21,326 bases of DNA from Chromera velia (GCA_018398765.1 JAHBMJ010001766.1:4827-26152); one strand, 5' to 3'. Positions 10,827 to 20,350 are shown, numbered from the stretch's first letter. The notes: generated from the letters alone by a model not told the origin. Program-made: numbers and translations.

Positions 10827-10911
10827 GGTCTAACGCCGCCCCTTTTATTCGACAAACTCAAATCTTCATTTTTTTAAAAAAAAAACATGCATTAATTTTA
10901 TCCCCCTAGGT
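10827..10911 (+). repeat. Dispersed repeat, copy 1
   Basis: About 85 bases starting GGTCTAACGCC and ending TCCCCCTAGG match 20684-20763 along the whole length, including the internal CGACAAACTCAAATCTTC (here) and the T/A homopolymer run. They differ by a few substitutions and small indels. The last 24 bases also occur inverted at 9601-9624. Confidence 0.75.
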
Positions 10912-11630
10912 GTGGAGCGCTCAACATTAATTGATCAATTAAATGAACACTATATCAAGATCATCATCATTAACCTGATCAACTAGACTTCTAGCTTTTA
11001 AGCCACTTAACTGTTCACTCTTTAGTTAATATAGCTAAGAGTGCTACAGAACAACCTCTCTGTCTGCATTTCTTTCCTGTAATTCATCTCTCCATGCTAG
11101 CGACCATGCTAAGTCACAAACAACTATTGTTGGAACTGTCGTTCAAGTCCTGTGTAATTCTTATTTTGGTATTGTATGCATATTTGTTACTTAGGTGTTA
11201 CCTAGACAAAAAAAGAGTCCATTCTTCTTTTTTTTTGTTTTACTGTGATATGCGTAGTTTCAAAATCTAGTTCAAAATTTAAAGTTTAAAATTAAATTAA
11301 GTTTATAAAAACCATCTGTAACTATACTTTTTTCTCTAGAAAACAATAGAAAATAGACATATAGCATAAAATAAACGAAATAAAGGAAAATAAAAGAATG
11401 TAGATAGAAATCTATTACCCTAATTTACGATAATTTCCCTAACTTTTAAAATCTTAATCTATCATCTATATCAGCAGTAGCGATGAGTAACTTTATTCAC
11501 GTAAATTTGGGGTCCAAGCATCGGTGTACACTTCTATAGGTACACTCTTGATTGAGACGGAGACAGAGGCGGATGCAGGCAGACACAAAGGGTGAATCCG
11601 TTGCAGTCGCTGAGGATGAGGAAAACATAA
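10912..11630. other. AT-rich spacer, nothing recognised
   Basis: Low-GC sequence with many in-frame stops on both strands. No coding frame, tRNA or structured RNA was recognised. Confidence 0.5.
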
Positions 11631-11649
11631 GGGGGGGGGGGGGGGGGGG
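11631..11649 (+). repeat. G19 homopolymer tract
   Basis: An uninterrupted run of 19 G sits at the switch from AT-rich desert to GC-richer sequence. Its length may be unreliable in assembly, and it has G-quadruplex potential. Confidence 0.85.
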
Positions 11650-11690
11650 TCAGACGCTCTACGTCGGTTGTTGATCGCCGAGTCGGACTT

Positions 11691-12096
11691 TTACTGCTGG
11701 CTTGGAATGAGAAGGATCGACAAAGTTCCCCCTCTCTGTTCCTTCAAGGGAGGGGGCTCTTGCGTGTGGGTGTCGAATGACAATTTTGCCCTTCCGGTGA
11801 GGGAACAGAGGGAAGATTCGTTCACGCATGCACGAACTTCTTCAAGGAGGTCGGGGGTGCTGTGAAACTTTCTTCTTCTTCTTCTCCTTACTTCAGACGA
11901 CGAACGCGCACTGCTAACCCCCCCCTCTGCTCCCTTCAGCTCCCTAATTCTCTCTGCTCCCTCAAGCTCCCTAATTCTCTCTGCTCCCTTCAGCTCCCTA
12001 ATTCTCCCTGCTCCCTTCAGCTCCCTAATTCTCTCTGCTCCCTTCAGCTCCCTAGTTCTCTCTGCCCCCTTCAGCTCCACAAAGAGAGTCGAGAGC
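11691..12096 (-). CDS. Possible terminal exon with 9-residue repeat
   Basis: On the minus strand a strong acceptor, TGTCTCTCTTTTGCAG, at 12097 opens a frame that runs to TAA at 11691. It encodes about five and a half copies of a charged nonapeptide (consensus ELKGAERIR), an Arg-rich stretch, then FHSTPDLLEEVRACVNESS and a tail. The charged repeat would favour a helix. The plus strand is also open because the unit is 27 bp, so openness is weak evidence. No upstream exon was found and no family was recognised. Confidence 0.3.
11926..12077. repeat. 27-bp minisatellite
   Basis: Tandem copies of a unit close to CTCCCTAATTCTCTCTGCTC plus CCTTCAG, about 5.6 copies with few substitutions. The period is a multiple of three, which keeps several frames open on both strands. 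Confidence 0.85.
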
Positions 12097-12660
12097 CTGC
12101 AAAAGAGAGACACGCATTCGATCATTGTCTAAGTCATTCATTGCACAAGTCGGATGTGATGCGTCTCGTTTGCACATATGATTCAATTCCTGTTCTCAAA
12201 GGCCTCTGCTTGATAACAGCCGGCAAAGGGGATCAGAAAAGAAACTTGAAGGCAATTGTCAGGGCTTTTTGTGCTCCAGGGCGCTTACGAGTGCGCTGTC
12301 CCACGATCGACGCCGATGCATGCTGTCAGATATGCAGCTTCAAGTGCATGGAGGGAGGCCTTTCGCTAAAGACTTACGGGTCTGAGGGAGAGCAGGCTTG
12401 AAGGTTCCGAGCTGTGATCAGATTAACCTTCGTCGTCATCGGAATCTGATTCGGACCTGCAGCAGACGTGTGAACGAATGGAGAGAGAGTTTGAAGGCCT
12501 ACGTACATCGTACAAAAGTCAACAAAGTCTACGAAGAAAGGCCCGTTTTAGAAAAGAGGGGGGACCTATGTCTCCTCCAGAAGAAAGACATGTACCACTG
12601 CCAATCTGGGGGAGCAGGGTTTGCCTTTGCCTCAAGTCCTTAGGCTCCCGCATGTGTATG
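12097..12660. other. Spacer without a recognised gene
   Basis: Plus-strand frames here have no recognisable domain. On the minus strand, CTGCTGCAG|G near 12457 precedes a short acidic frame (SESDSDDDE) that could be an exon, but its phase does not fit the exon starting at 12096. Confidence 0.4.
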
Positions 12661-12827
12661 ATTGTGGTTTTCTCTCTCTCTCCCTTTTTATTTCTCTCCC
12701 TTCCTCTATCCATCCATCTCTCCCTCCCTCCCTCTCTTCTTCTCACTCTTTCTGTGTGCGTGAAAGTGTGTATATGTGTATGTCTGTGTTCTTTTCTCTC
12801 TCGCTTTGCTTCCCATCTCTCTCTCTC

Positions 12828-13460
12828 TCTCGTCGATCCAAGTCTCTCTCTCCTTATAAGTTTGACTTTGTCCCTTTCCCTGACTCTTCAGAGTTTGTCG
12901 CTCTCCATCCATTCCTCGTTCTGCCATGTTTTCTCCCCCCCCCCAACTCTCCCCCTCCCCTCCTTCCCATCTGTCCCTCTCTCCTCGATCCGAGTCTCTC
13001 TCTCTCCTTATAAGTTTGACTTTGTCCCTTTCCCTGACTCTTCAGAGTTTGTCGCTCTCCATCCATCCCTCGTTGAAACTTCTGCCATGTTTTCTCCCCC
13101 CCCCAATCTCCCCCTCCCCTCCTTCTCATCTGTCCCTCTCTCCTCGATCCGAGTCTCTCTCTCTCCTTATAAGTTTGACTCTGTCCCTTTCCCTGACTCC
13201 TCAGAGTTTGTCGCTCTCCATCCATCCCTCGTTCTGTCATGCTTTCTCCCCCCCCACTCTCCCCCTCACCTCCTTCCCGTCTGTCCCTCTCTCCTCGATC
13301 CGAGTCTTTCTCTCTCCTATCTCTCTCCTTATAAGTTTGACTCTGTCCCTTTCTCTGACTCTTCAGAGTTTGTCGGCGAATTGTCACTCTCCATCCATCC
13401 CTCGTTCTGCCATGTTTTCTCCCCCCCCCACTCTCCCCCTCCCCTCCTTCCCGTCTGTCT
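12828..13460. repeat. Pyrimidine-rich tandem array, unit about 155 bp, four copies
   Basis: Each unit carries a GATCCGAGTCTCTCTCTC-like start (at about 12834, 12986, 13146 and 13294), then CTTATAAGTTTGACTYTGTC, CTGACTCTTCAGAGTTTGTC, CTCTCCATCCATCCCTCGTT and TGTTTTCTCCCCCCC. Copies are about 90% alike, with length changes in the C and CT runs. CT-rich sequence from 12665 leads into it. The long open frames on both strands over this region are explained by the array. Confidence 0.85.
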
Positions 13461-13885
13461 CTTGCTCTGCATTAAGTGTGTTGTATGTGCCTGCGCGCTG
13501 GGAGGTTCAGGCTTTGCCTGCTCAAAAGCGCACAGGAGCCGCAACCGCAGACCCGCACACATACTTTTTCACAGGGGAAGACACTCTCTTGGAAGCACAA
13601 TAAAAGCTTCAAAAAAGTGTGTTGATAAAGAAAAACGTAAAGTCACGGCAATTTCAAGATTGGCGTACAGAGAAGCATTTCAAACTTTTCAAGGCCTCAA
13701 AACGCGGAGAAAATGTATCTCTTTGAGCTGTCTTGAAAAGCGTATGGCCTGTTCCAAGAACATCTGCTCAAATGAGACCAAGTGTGACCAAAAAGAATTT
13801 AAAGGTCGTGGAGAAGTCTGAAGGAGAATTAAGCGAAATGAAATGAGACAACTGCGAATGCAATCACCTATAGATTTGCCCGTGC
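13461..13885. other. Intergenic, includes 3' UTR of the minus-strand gene
   Basis: This lies just downstream of the stop codon of the minus-strand LRR-like gene. No recognisable coding frame was found, and the plus-strand frame running in from the CT array shows no domain. Confidence 0.45.
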
Positions 13886-14913
13886 TCACCGTTTGCGTCT
13901 AGATGTCACCTTCTGTTTTTTCTTTTGCGTCGCCCCTGTCTCCTCCCCTTTCCTCAGCACTCCCGTCTCAGAGTCTTCCTCTTTCATCTGCACCCCCTGA
14001 CCGGAAAGCACAGCAGCCAGGGCTGTTCGCTTCGGCCGAGTCTCAGAAGCAGCAGAGAGAATCCTCATCCTCTGGTCATCACGGTCGCACCGAGTCAGAT
14101 CCAGCTTCAGGAGAGACGAGGCCTTCCCTGCCCTCACCCGATTCGCCAGCGCTTCAACAGCGTCAGGGTTCCCTGCAGTCCATGCAGAGGGAGGCAGGAG
14201 AGGAAGAAGGGGGCCTGAGGCGCGCCAAAGGGAAGGAAGGAGAAAAGATCACAGGGAAATGGACAGGAAGACGGAAGGAAGGAGAAAGGATCACAGGGAA
14301 ATGGACAGGAAGAGGGAAGGAAGGAGAAAGGATCACAGGGAAATGGACAGGAAGACGGAAGGAAGGAGAAAAGATCACAGGGAAATCGACAGGAAGAGGG
14401 AAAGAAGGAGAAAGGATCACAGGGAAATCGACAGGAAGAGGGAAGGAAGGAGAAAGGATCACAGGGAAATGGACAAGAAGAGGGAAAGAAGGAGAAAGGA
14501 TCACAGGAAAATGGACAGGAAGACGGAAGGAAGGAGAAAGGATCACAGGGAAATGGACAGGAAGAGGGAAGGAAGGAGAAAGGATCACAGGGAAATGGAC
14601 AGGAAGAGGGAAAGAGGGAGAAAGGATAATTACTCAATCCCTCAATCAATCGATCACTCAATTACCCAATAACTCACTCACTCACTCAATGATCAATCAC
14701 TCACTCACTCAGGCACTCTTTGACGGACTGAAAAGACCCCAATCACAACTCCCCTGCTCTCCTGCTCCGATTCAGATCCCCCAGGCACACATGGAACTCC
14801 CCCTGAAAGAAAGCACAGCAGTTGACTGACCATCTGCAGAAGGTGCTGAAGATGATGGCAGCATCTCTGGAGGAACCCGTTTCGGATCCACCTCTGCAAT
14901 GACATGACGAACA

Positions 14914-14946
<33 letters not shown>

Positions 14947-14948
14947 GG

Positions 14949-14984
<36 letters not shown>

Positions 14985-15000
14985 TCACACACACACAGAA

Positions 15001-15052
<52 letters not shown>

Positions 15053-15352
15053 GTAGATACATACATACATATATACATACATTTTGCATGCATGCATTAA
15101 TACATGGATAGGCAGGCAGACGCATGTACATGGTGCATCGCTGTCACAGTTCAACCTACAATGTTGTTCAGAAGAACGATGGTGAACGGTGTGATCCTAG
15201 AGGGACCAAAGCAGACACAGCCCTCACTCCCCGCAAGCTTCCTCTCTGTTCTCACATTTGTATTTTGTCGAAACTGCCCACACACTCCCAGAGAGATGGC
15301 TACACAACTGTTTAGGGTACGCATATATATATCAGGAGTATTGAATTGACAC
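13886..15352 (-). CDS. 3' part of a gene with LRR-like segment and basic C-terminus
   Basis: Supported exons on the minus strand are 14893-14831 (63 nt, acceptor GTCATTGCAG, donor GATG|GTCAGTCA) and 14172-13886 (acceptor GGACTGCAG, stop TGA). An upstream exon ends at 15156 and begins at 15196 (acceptor CCCTCTAG) or 15352 (acceptor TCGTCTGCAG), both in the same frame. Phases match at each junction, giving ITPFTIVLLNNIV-EVDPKRVPPEML, then SAD-GNPDAVEALANRV. The segment AGKASSLLKLDLTRCDRDDQ resembles one ribonuclease-inhibitor-type leucine-rich repeat, a protein-interaction fold; this is inference from a single unit. The end is acidic, then basic (KKKQKVTSRRKR). The 5' part was not found. Confidence 0.5.
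14231..14627. repeat. 42-bp minisatellite within an intron
   Basis: Nine full copies and one partial copy of a purine-rich 42-bp unit (GGAAGGAAGGAGAAAGGATC, then ACAGGGAAATGGACAGGAAG, then AG). It lies inside the 658-bp intron 14173-14830 of the minus-strand gene. The unit is divisible by three, so it creates a 308-codon plus-strand frame and two minus-strand frames that are not accepted as genes. Confidence 0.85.
14911..15050. repeat. (CA)n and (GA)n microsatellites
   Basis: Interrupted CA runs from 14911 to about 14998, then GA runs to 15050. Both lie in the intron upstream (minus sense) of the 14893-14831 exon. Confidence 0.9.
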
Positions 15353-16960
15353 CTGCAGACGAACAGGCACGCTCATTTTCTCATCATCAGACAAAAGTTT
15401 CCTGATAGAGAAGGTCGGATGGCAACAGAGCTAGTCATGCAGAATGAAAGAAAGAGAAACAGGCATAGAGCACAGGACAGAAGAAAAGCTGAATTTTCAG
15501 ACACCGGTGGCATCGCCAATCTGCATGTATGCTCATTGACAAAAAGAAAAGACGTTCAGACACACCTGGACGCCGGACTTTTAAGTTGCGACGGTACTGA
15601 TCTGTACCCGATTCACCGACACGTCCAGTACAGCATCGAACACATGCAGAGAGACACACTCAAATGGACAGATGAACCGAAGCATCTTTTGGTAAGGAGA
15701 TGCAGAAGAAATGTCGTTTTCAGATCTCAATATATGCACGTGTTGTCTGACTTTCGCGTTCGTCCTCGCGTATAAGTGGAGAAAACGGTGAGGCGCACAT
15801 AGACAGAAACAGTAGAGCATGCAGGGATATGCAGGGTGCAGTATTTGGAATGAAGAGGTGCCACTCTTAATTATTCGTAGGAACTCCGGGACAGTTGCAT
15901 GGAAATCGGTTCCATTTCAATATAAGTGTTTATCGCTGTTTTGGCCCCTGAAAGCCTGTTTGGATGGCACTTTCAGAAGTCTCGTGGCCTTCAATTCTCT
16001 TTTCTGGACGAGTCGCAATGCATAAATCTCCAGGCGAGTGCCTGACCTCCCGGAGAGCTCCGTGCAAACATGTTTCAAGCCTCGCTCCGCCCTCCGGGGC
16101 CATATATATATCGATAGAGGTGCCGTGGCCCCCGGCCGCACCCATAGAAAAAAAAAAGTCGAATTACCAATAAATCGGGTTACATTTACCTTTCGGGACC
16201 CACTTTCCGGCAACTGTATAGCGCGTGGCGACACCTTTTGTCTAACCTTGATGTATCAGTACATATATATACAAAAACACATATGGAGGGGAACTGTACG
16301 TAGATTTGATTATTTATATAGTTTTCAAGGAAGGCGATAAAGCATACCATCTAAGTGAAGCTGTTCTAAATTGCTCCGTTGTTTGACTATGCTACCAAAC
16401 TCAGTGGTAAGTTAAAACATACCGTCTTAGAGAGTCAGGAGTAAGCCGCACCATGACTGAGTACACTTGACAAAGAGGAAAAACCAGGAATCTCTTTTTG
16501 TCCATCTTCTTTCTCCCTACTCGGCCCTTCTTATCATTCTTCAACACCTAGTTTCTTGACTTTCTTCTACCTCCACTTGAGGATTTGGGGCGTAAAAAAC
16601 CTCTCTGAACCTAAGTGCCACTTAAAAAAATATAATCAAGATCATCTCTATCTGCAGCTTTTTTTTTCAAGAGACCGTTTACGCCTGCGGCATAGACGGT
16701 CAAGATACCATCCAGATATGCGGCTTTGGCTTTCAAGATACCATAAATGATCCGCGCCTGCGGCGTAGACTTTCAAGCTTATCCAAAAATGCGGCCTGAA
16801 CTTTCAAGTGGTAGTTAGGTTCAGGGAGGTCGCGTAAAATACTGTCTATATATATATAGTATGTGTTGATTGAGGTTTTTGTGTATCACTGTAGATGCTG
16901 TAGTATTCGCTTGGAAATGTTGTGGAGAGGCTCGCCGCATATAGGTTTAGCACTTGGTGA
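15353..16960. other. Non-coding stretch, no supported gene
   Basis: Open frames of 118 codons (plus, 15419-15775) and 105 codons (minus, 15917-16234) show no domain or splice context. Short TATATA runs occur near 16100, 16265 and 16850. A phrase close to CGCCTGCGGCATAGAC occurs at about 16683 and again at about 16755, a local degenerate duplication. The missing upstream exons of the 13886-15352 gene might be here but were not identified. Confidence 0.4.
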
Positions 16961-16964
16961 GTTC

Positions 16965-17965
16965 AAGAGAGAGAGAGATGTGAGCAGAAGCCGTTTGGGC
17001 CTGTGGATAAAGCTAGGTAAGCAGGTATATGAACAGAAGCCGTTTGGGCGTATGCCACACTAGGTGAATGTTTGGGCGTATGAGTGCATAGGCATAGAAA
17101 GAAAGTGTGTGCAGTAAAAGAATCCGCTTAGGCCTGCAGGTGGATGAATGAAGAGAGACGGGGAGAGCGAACATATTTATGATTATTAGTGTTACCTTAG
17201 AAATCGCGTTACTCTGTATGACTTTATGAACAGAAGCCATTTGAACGTGCGGGTGAGATAAGGAGAACGAGTGTGTAAACAAAAGCTGCTTGGGCCCATG
17301 GATGAATGAAGAGAGATCAATTGTGTGTCATTGAAGAAAAGCCGCTTGGGCCGCTGGTTAGGCCTGTGGATGAATGAAGAGAGATTAACTGTGTGAACAG
17401 GAATATACAGAAGCTACTTGGGCCTGTGGATAAGTGAAGAGAGACAGGGAGAGCGAGTGTATGAACAGAAGCCGTTTGGGCATGTGGGTGAATGAAGGGA
17501 AACAAGGAGATACAAAGAGAGCAAATGTGTGAACAGAAGCTGCTTGGGCCTCATGCAGTGAATCAATGAAAAATAATGAAGAGAGACATAGAGAGTAAGT
17601 ATGTAAACAGAAGCTGTTTTGAGCATCACGACGTTGTAGGTGAATCAACACAGACAGGGAAAGTGAGTGTGTGAAGCGGTGTGAGTAGGCTAGGTGAAGA
17701 GGAGCCGTTTGGGCGTATGGGTGAATGAAGAGGGACAAGGACTCGCACACATATGTTAGGCTGAGCAGAAGATGTTTGCATGGGCGTGTAGGTACCTGAA
17801 TGAATAGAGACAGCCTGTCACTAAGAGAGAATGAGACTCTGAGTCAGTGTGTAAAGTTCACTGTAAATAGAACTTCAAGCCGCTAGGGCTTGTAGGTAAA
17901 TAGAAATAAACGAAGAGAGACAGAGAGAGCGAGTGTGTGAACAAAAGCCATTCAGGCATATGGAT
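16965..17965 (+). repeat. Decayed tandem array, unit about 60 bp
   Basis: A recurring phrase near GAACAGAAGCCGTTTGGGC is followed by CTGTGGGTGAATGAAGAGAG and ACAGGGAGAGCGAGTGTGTG. More than ten imperfect copies can be followed, with insertions, deletions and substitutions. Conserved GAAGCCGYTTGGGC blocks stand out. Minus-strand open frames here are repeat artefacts. Confidence 0.8.
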
Positions 17966-18623
17966 GTGAGAGTGTTAATAGAAGCCGTTAACTTTCCGCC
18001 CGGGAGCTTAACGCTCTAACTGGGGTTAGGCATCCTCTAACTAATTAACTAACTAACTAATTAACTCTGTGGGTGCACATCATGAGTGATCGAAGAGAGA
18101 AAGGGAAAATGAGGGAGTAAGTGAGTGAGCAAGTGAGACAGTGAGTGAGTGAATGAGTAAAGAAATTAAGAATGACTCAGTGAGTCAGTGACTAAGTGTG
18201 TTGGTGAGTAAGTAAGTGAGCACAGTCAACTATAGCAACTAATACAGCAAGTATACATAGCAAGTGTGTAGTTTTGGTCTTATATAACGTTGTGTTCAAA
18301 CATTTTATAGACTAGCTCACAGTCTCAGTCATAGATGATTTAAAAGAGCAAGTTAATAATAGAAGGCGTATATATTGATTGATTGAAGGCGTATATATTG
18401 AAGCCCGTCCAGCCGTTGCCAGCCGTCTCCAGCCCTCTGTGGCATTTATAGATACCGCGGCTATGCTTTTGCACAGCCAACAATCTGTTGCATGTACCAC
18501 GTCGATCATGAACGCACCTCTCATCTTATCTCACCTCTGGGGGCTATGGCATGTCCCGTAGGGATATTATAATAAGTTATATACATACTGTAAGCATACA
18601 TGCATGCAGTTGCTTCTATATCC
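17966..18623. other. Spacer with simple repeats
   Basis: It contains (CTAA/TTAA)n near 18040-18065, a GTGA/GAGT-rich run at 18110-18230, and a direct duplication of GAAGGCGTATATATTGA at about 18363 and 18386. No gene was recognised. Confidence 0.5.
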
Positions 18624-19095
18624 TGCAGGTAGCTAGGATTTTGCGGGATTTTATAGCCCAGGAGTTTAGCGGATTTTATGGGATTTTGGCCAGGATTTTA
18701 GCGGATTTAGGTGGATTTTGCCCAAGATTCTGCTGGACTATTTCTCCAAGATTTTAGAATCTAAAATCCTGGCTCTAGGGTGTGAAACTGGAAATGCAAA
18801 CAGTCACTGAGTGTGTGCATGCAACATGTGCATGACTGCTATAAAGTGAAATGAATTTAGTCTTCCAGTCACTGTGTGGTAGTACCAATAGACTATATAG
18901 TATGTGGAGTGTTCGTCTGAAGGGCTTCCGCCCAGAGCCATTGTGTACAGCTTCCTCACTGTAGCTCTGTACCGTATCTGTTCTTCAATCACCAGTACGC
19001 CCCCTGAAAGACCCACATCCCGATCCATGCACCTGATGGAGCGGCCTAGTCCAGCACTACGGCTGGCCCACGTGCATACATATACATCGATGCGT

Positions 19096-19113
19096 CATGC
19101 ATGATCATGCATG
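19096..19113. repeat. 18-bp perfect palindrome
   Basis: CATGCATGATCATGCATG reads the same on both strands. It lies inside the GGATTTT element. It could be a protein-binding site or simply a product of the ATGC-rich context. Confidence 0.6.
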
Positions 19114-19326
19114 TATGCAATTTGAGCAATAGATTCAGAATCACAGAATTCGGTTGATTCACAATGAACAATCAGATGTTGCAAAGACACACAGACTTAC
19201 AGTCTTGTTAAGACAGGACCCAGCTTCATGTAACTGAGCTAGCGGAGCCCAAAGGTAGCCTATCTAATTCACATAGGGATTATAAAGACTAAAATCCTAG
19301 ATCCTAGGATTCTAGAAATGAATGCC

Positions 19327-19523
19327 GGGATTTTACGGGATTATATGGGATTTTACGGGATTTTAACATAAACAAAAATAATGAAATAAAAGTCGATCAC
19401 AATCGATACCGGTTATCCCTTCTGTGTAGCCTTGAAGTGTATCATTCATCTTTGAATTTAATTTTATTCATTTCTTTAAAATCTCGTAAAATCTCGTAAA
19501 ATCCCGTATAATCCCGTAAAATC
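19327..19523. repeat. Inner inverted repeat nested in the GGATTTT element
   Basis: GGGATTTTACGGGATTATAT at 19327 onward pairs with the reverse complement of AAATCCCGTATAATCCCGTA (about 19499-19518) and flanking CGTAAAATC units. The arms are about 40 bases around a loop of about 110 bases. Short AGGATTTTA-TAAAATCCT hairpins occur next to it at about 18751-18772 and 19556-19578. Confidence 0.65.
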
Positions 19524-19725
19524 CTAGGAAGAGGCTAGAATTTTAGCTTTCTTCCAGGATTTTACATTCTAAAATCCTAGGTGTAGGGATTATATTTTTA
19601 ACGTTAAGAGTCCGCGGCAGAATCCTGGGCAAAATCTGCCTAAATCCACTAAAATCCTGGCCAAAATCTCATAAAATCCGCTAAAATCCTGAGCTAAAAT
19701 CCTGCAAAATCCTGGCTACCTGCAT

Positions 19726-19728
<3 letters not shown>

Positions 19729-19766
<38 letters not shown>

Positions 19767-19791
19767 GTATATATATATATATATATATATG
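19729..19791. repeat. (AT)n microsatellite
   Basis: Two long TA runs separated by ACACATATG directly flank the right end of the inverted-repeat element. Confidence 0.9.
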
Positions 19792-20159
19792 CATGTTTGT
19801 ATATAATATGTTTCTTTGGGGTATTGTCTCTTCTCTGATTAACAACCGTACATACAGTTCCTTTCTATAGGTTTCAGTCGAGTAATCAGCCAACTCTCAG
19901 TTTCAATGAAAACTGATCTCATCAGCTACGTTGATATGCGGGGAGGGCTTGCCTTCTAGAGTATAAAGCACAGGCGGGTTTCGCGCGACGGCAGGTGCAT
20001 GCCCTGCATGCGTAGCCCTGGCCGCCGCGCGAGCAGGCAGCGTTGCCACGCACAGGTTCCACGGCCACCGGGACTGATCATCAGGGGCCTGGGTATATAT
20101 CATATATGCGCGCGGCATCATCGAAGAATCGCTCTGCACACTTGTCCTGCATACCTTTT

Positions 20160-20350
20160 CCCTCCGTGATACGCTGGATGAAGCTTCCATTCACCTTTTC
20201 ATTCATCCTTTCCTATTTAAATATGGCTGACCCCTTGACAAAACCAATGTCCATTGAGCTTTTACTCCTTTTTTTCACTTCTCTCTCCTCTCCTTCCGTC
20301 ACGTCGACCCCATTTCTAATAGTCCTGTAAAAGAAAAAAAAAAAAAGGAA
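20160..20350 (+). pseudogene. Possible Ty1/copia polyprotein relic (RNase H end) with polypurine tract
   Basis: The frame contains NMADPLTKPMS at 20220-20252, matching the conserved ADxLTK motif near the end of copia-type RNase H. Upstream residues show only loose similarity, and upstream sequence has stops and frame breaks. An A-rich purine tract ending AAAGGAA (20329-20350) is followed by TGCATATAATC, in the order expected for a polypurine tract and 3' LTR start. The copy is clearly degenerate. The motif is short, so this call is tentative. Confidence 0.4.

Larger units (their letters stand above)
9596..10911. mobile_element. Candidate small element bounded by short inverted repeats
   Basis: CCTAGGGGGACAAAATTAAT (then GCAT) at 9601-9624 is repeated inverted at 10887-10910 with one mismatch in 24 bases. 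The interval is 1.3 kb, and the same end sequence recurs at 20740-20763, so it belongs to a dispersed family. No clear target-site duplication and no transposase were found. It could be a non-autonomous DNA transposon or two independent insertions of one repeat in opposite orientation. Confidence 0.35.
18624..19724. mobile_element. 1.1-kb element with long terminal inverted repeats of GGATTTT units
   Basis: The left end (about 18624-18736) starts TGCAGGTAGCTAGGATTTTG. The right end (about 19609-19724), read in reverse complement, starts TGCAGGTAGCCAGGATTTTG. The arms stay about 90% alike for roughly 113 bases and are built from repeated GGATTTTA/GGATTTTG phrases. The interior carries no transposase-like frame. 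This looks like a non-autonomous (MITE-like) element with subterminal repeats. The right end abuts an (AT)n tract and no target-site duplication is certain. Confidence 0.7.

Noticed and set aside
12430-12458. Acidic SESDSDDDE mini-exon on the minus strand
   Set aside because: The acceptor is good, but the end phase does not match the only nearby candidate exon (12096), so it cannot be placed in a gene.
12854-13387. 177-codon minus-strand open frame in the same array
   Set aside because: Its repetitive Arg/Glu/Gln-rich peptide is a direct translation of the purine strand of the tandem array.
12478-13821. 447-codon plus-strand open frame, Ser/Leu/Pro-rich
   Set aside because: It is explained by the CT-rich array of about 155-bp units. 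Several frames on both strands are open there and no domain or splice context supports coding.
14134-14661. Minus-strand frames rich in Ser/Pro/Phe/Cys over the 42-bp repeat
   Set aside because: These are repeat shadows in two frames. The accepted exon 14172-13886 uses the third frame and is joined by phase to the exon at 14831.
13903-14829. 308-codon plus-strand open frame with a 14-residue repeat
   Set aside because: It covers the 42-bp minisatellite in an intron of the minus-strand gene, whose exons on both sides match in phase. The unit is divisible by three, so the frame stays open passively.
15419-15775. 118-codon plus-strand open frame
   Set aside because: There is no recognisable domain, no splice or repeat context, and composition does not differ clearly from chance. 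It remains an unsupported possibility.
16680-16810. tRNA-like or structured RNA around the CGCCTGCGGC phrases
   Set aside because: No cloverleaf, anticodon arm or T-loop could be drawn. The similarity is a local degenerate duplication.
16965-17965. CRISPR-like array
   Set aside because: The units are contiguous, diverged and of uneven length, with no identical short repeats and unique spacers, and the context is eukaryotic.
19903-20190. 95-codon minus-strand open frame
   Set aside because: It lies antisense to the possible copia relic and shows no domain or splice support.
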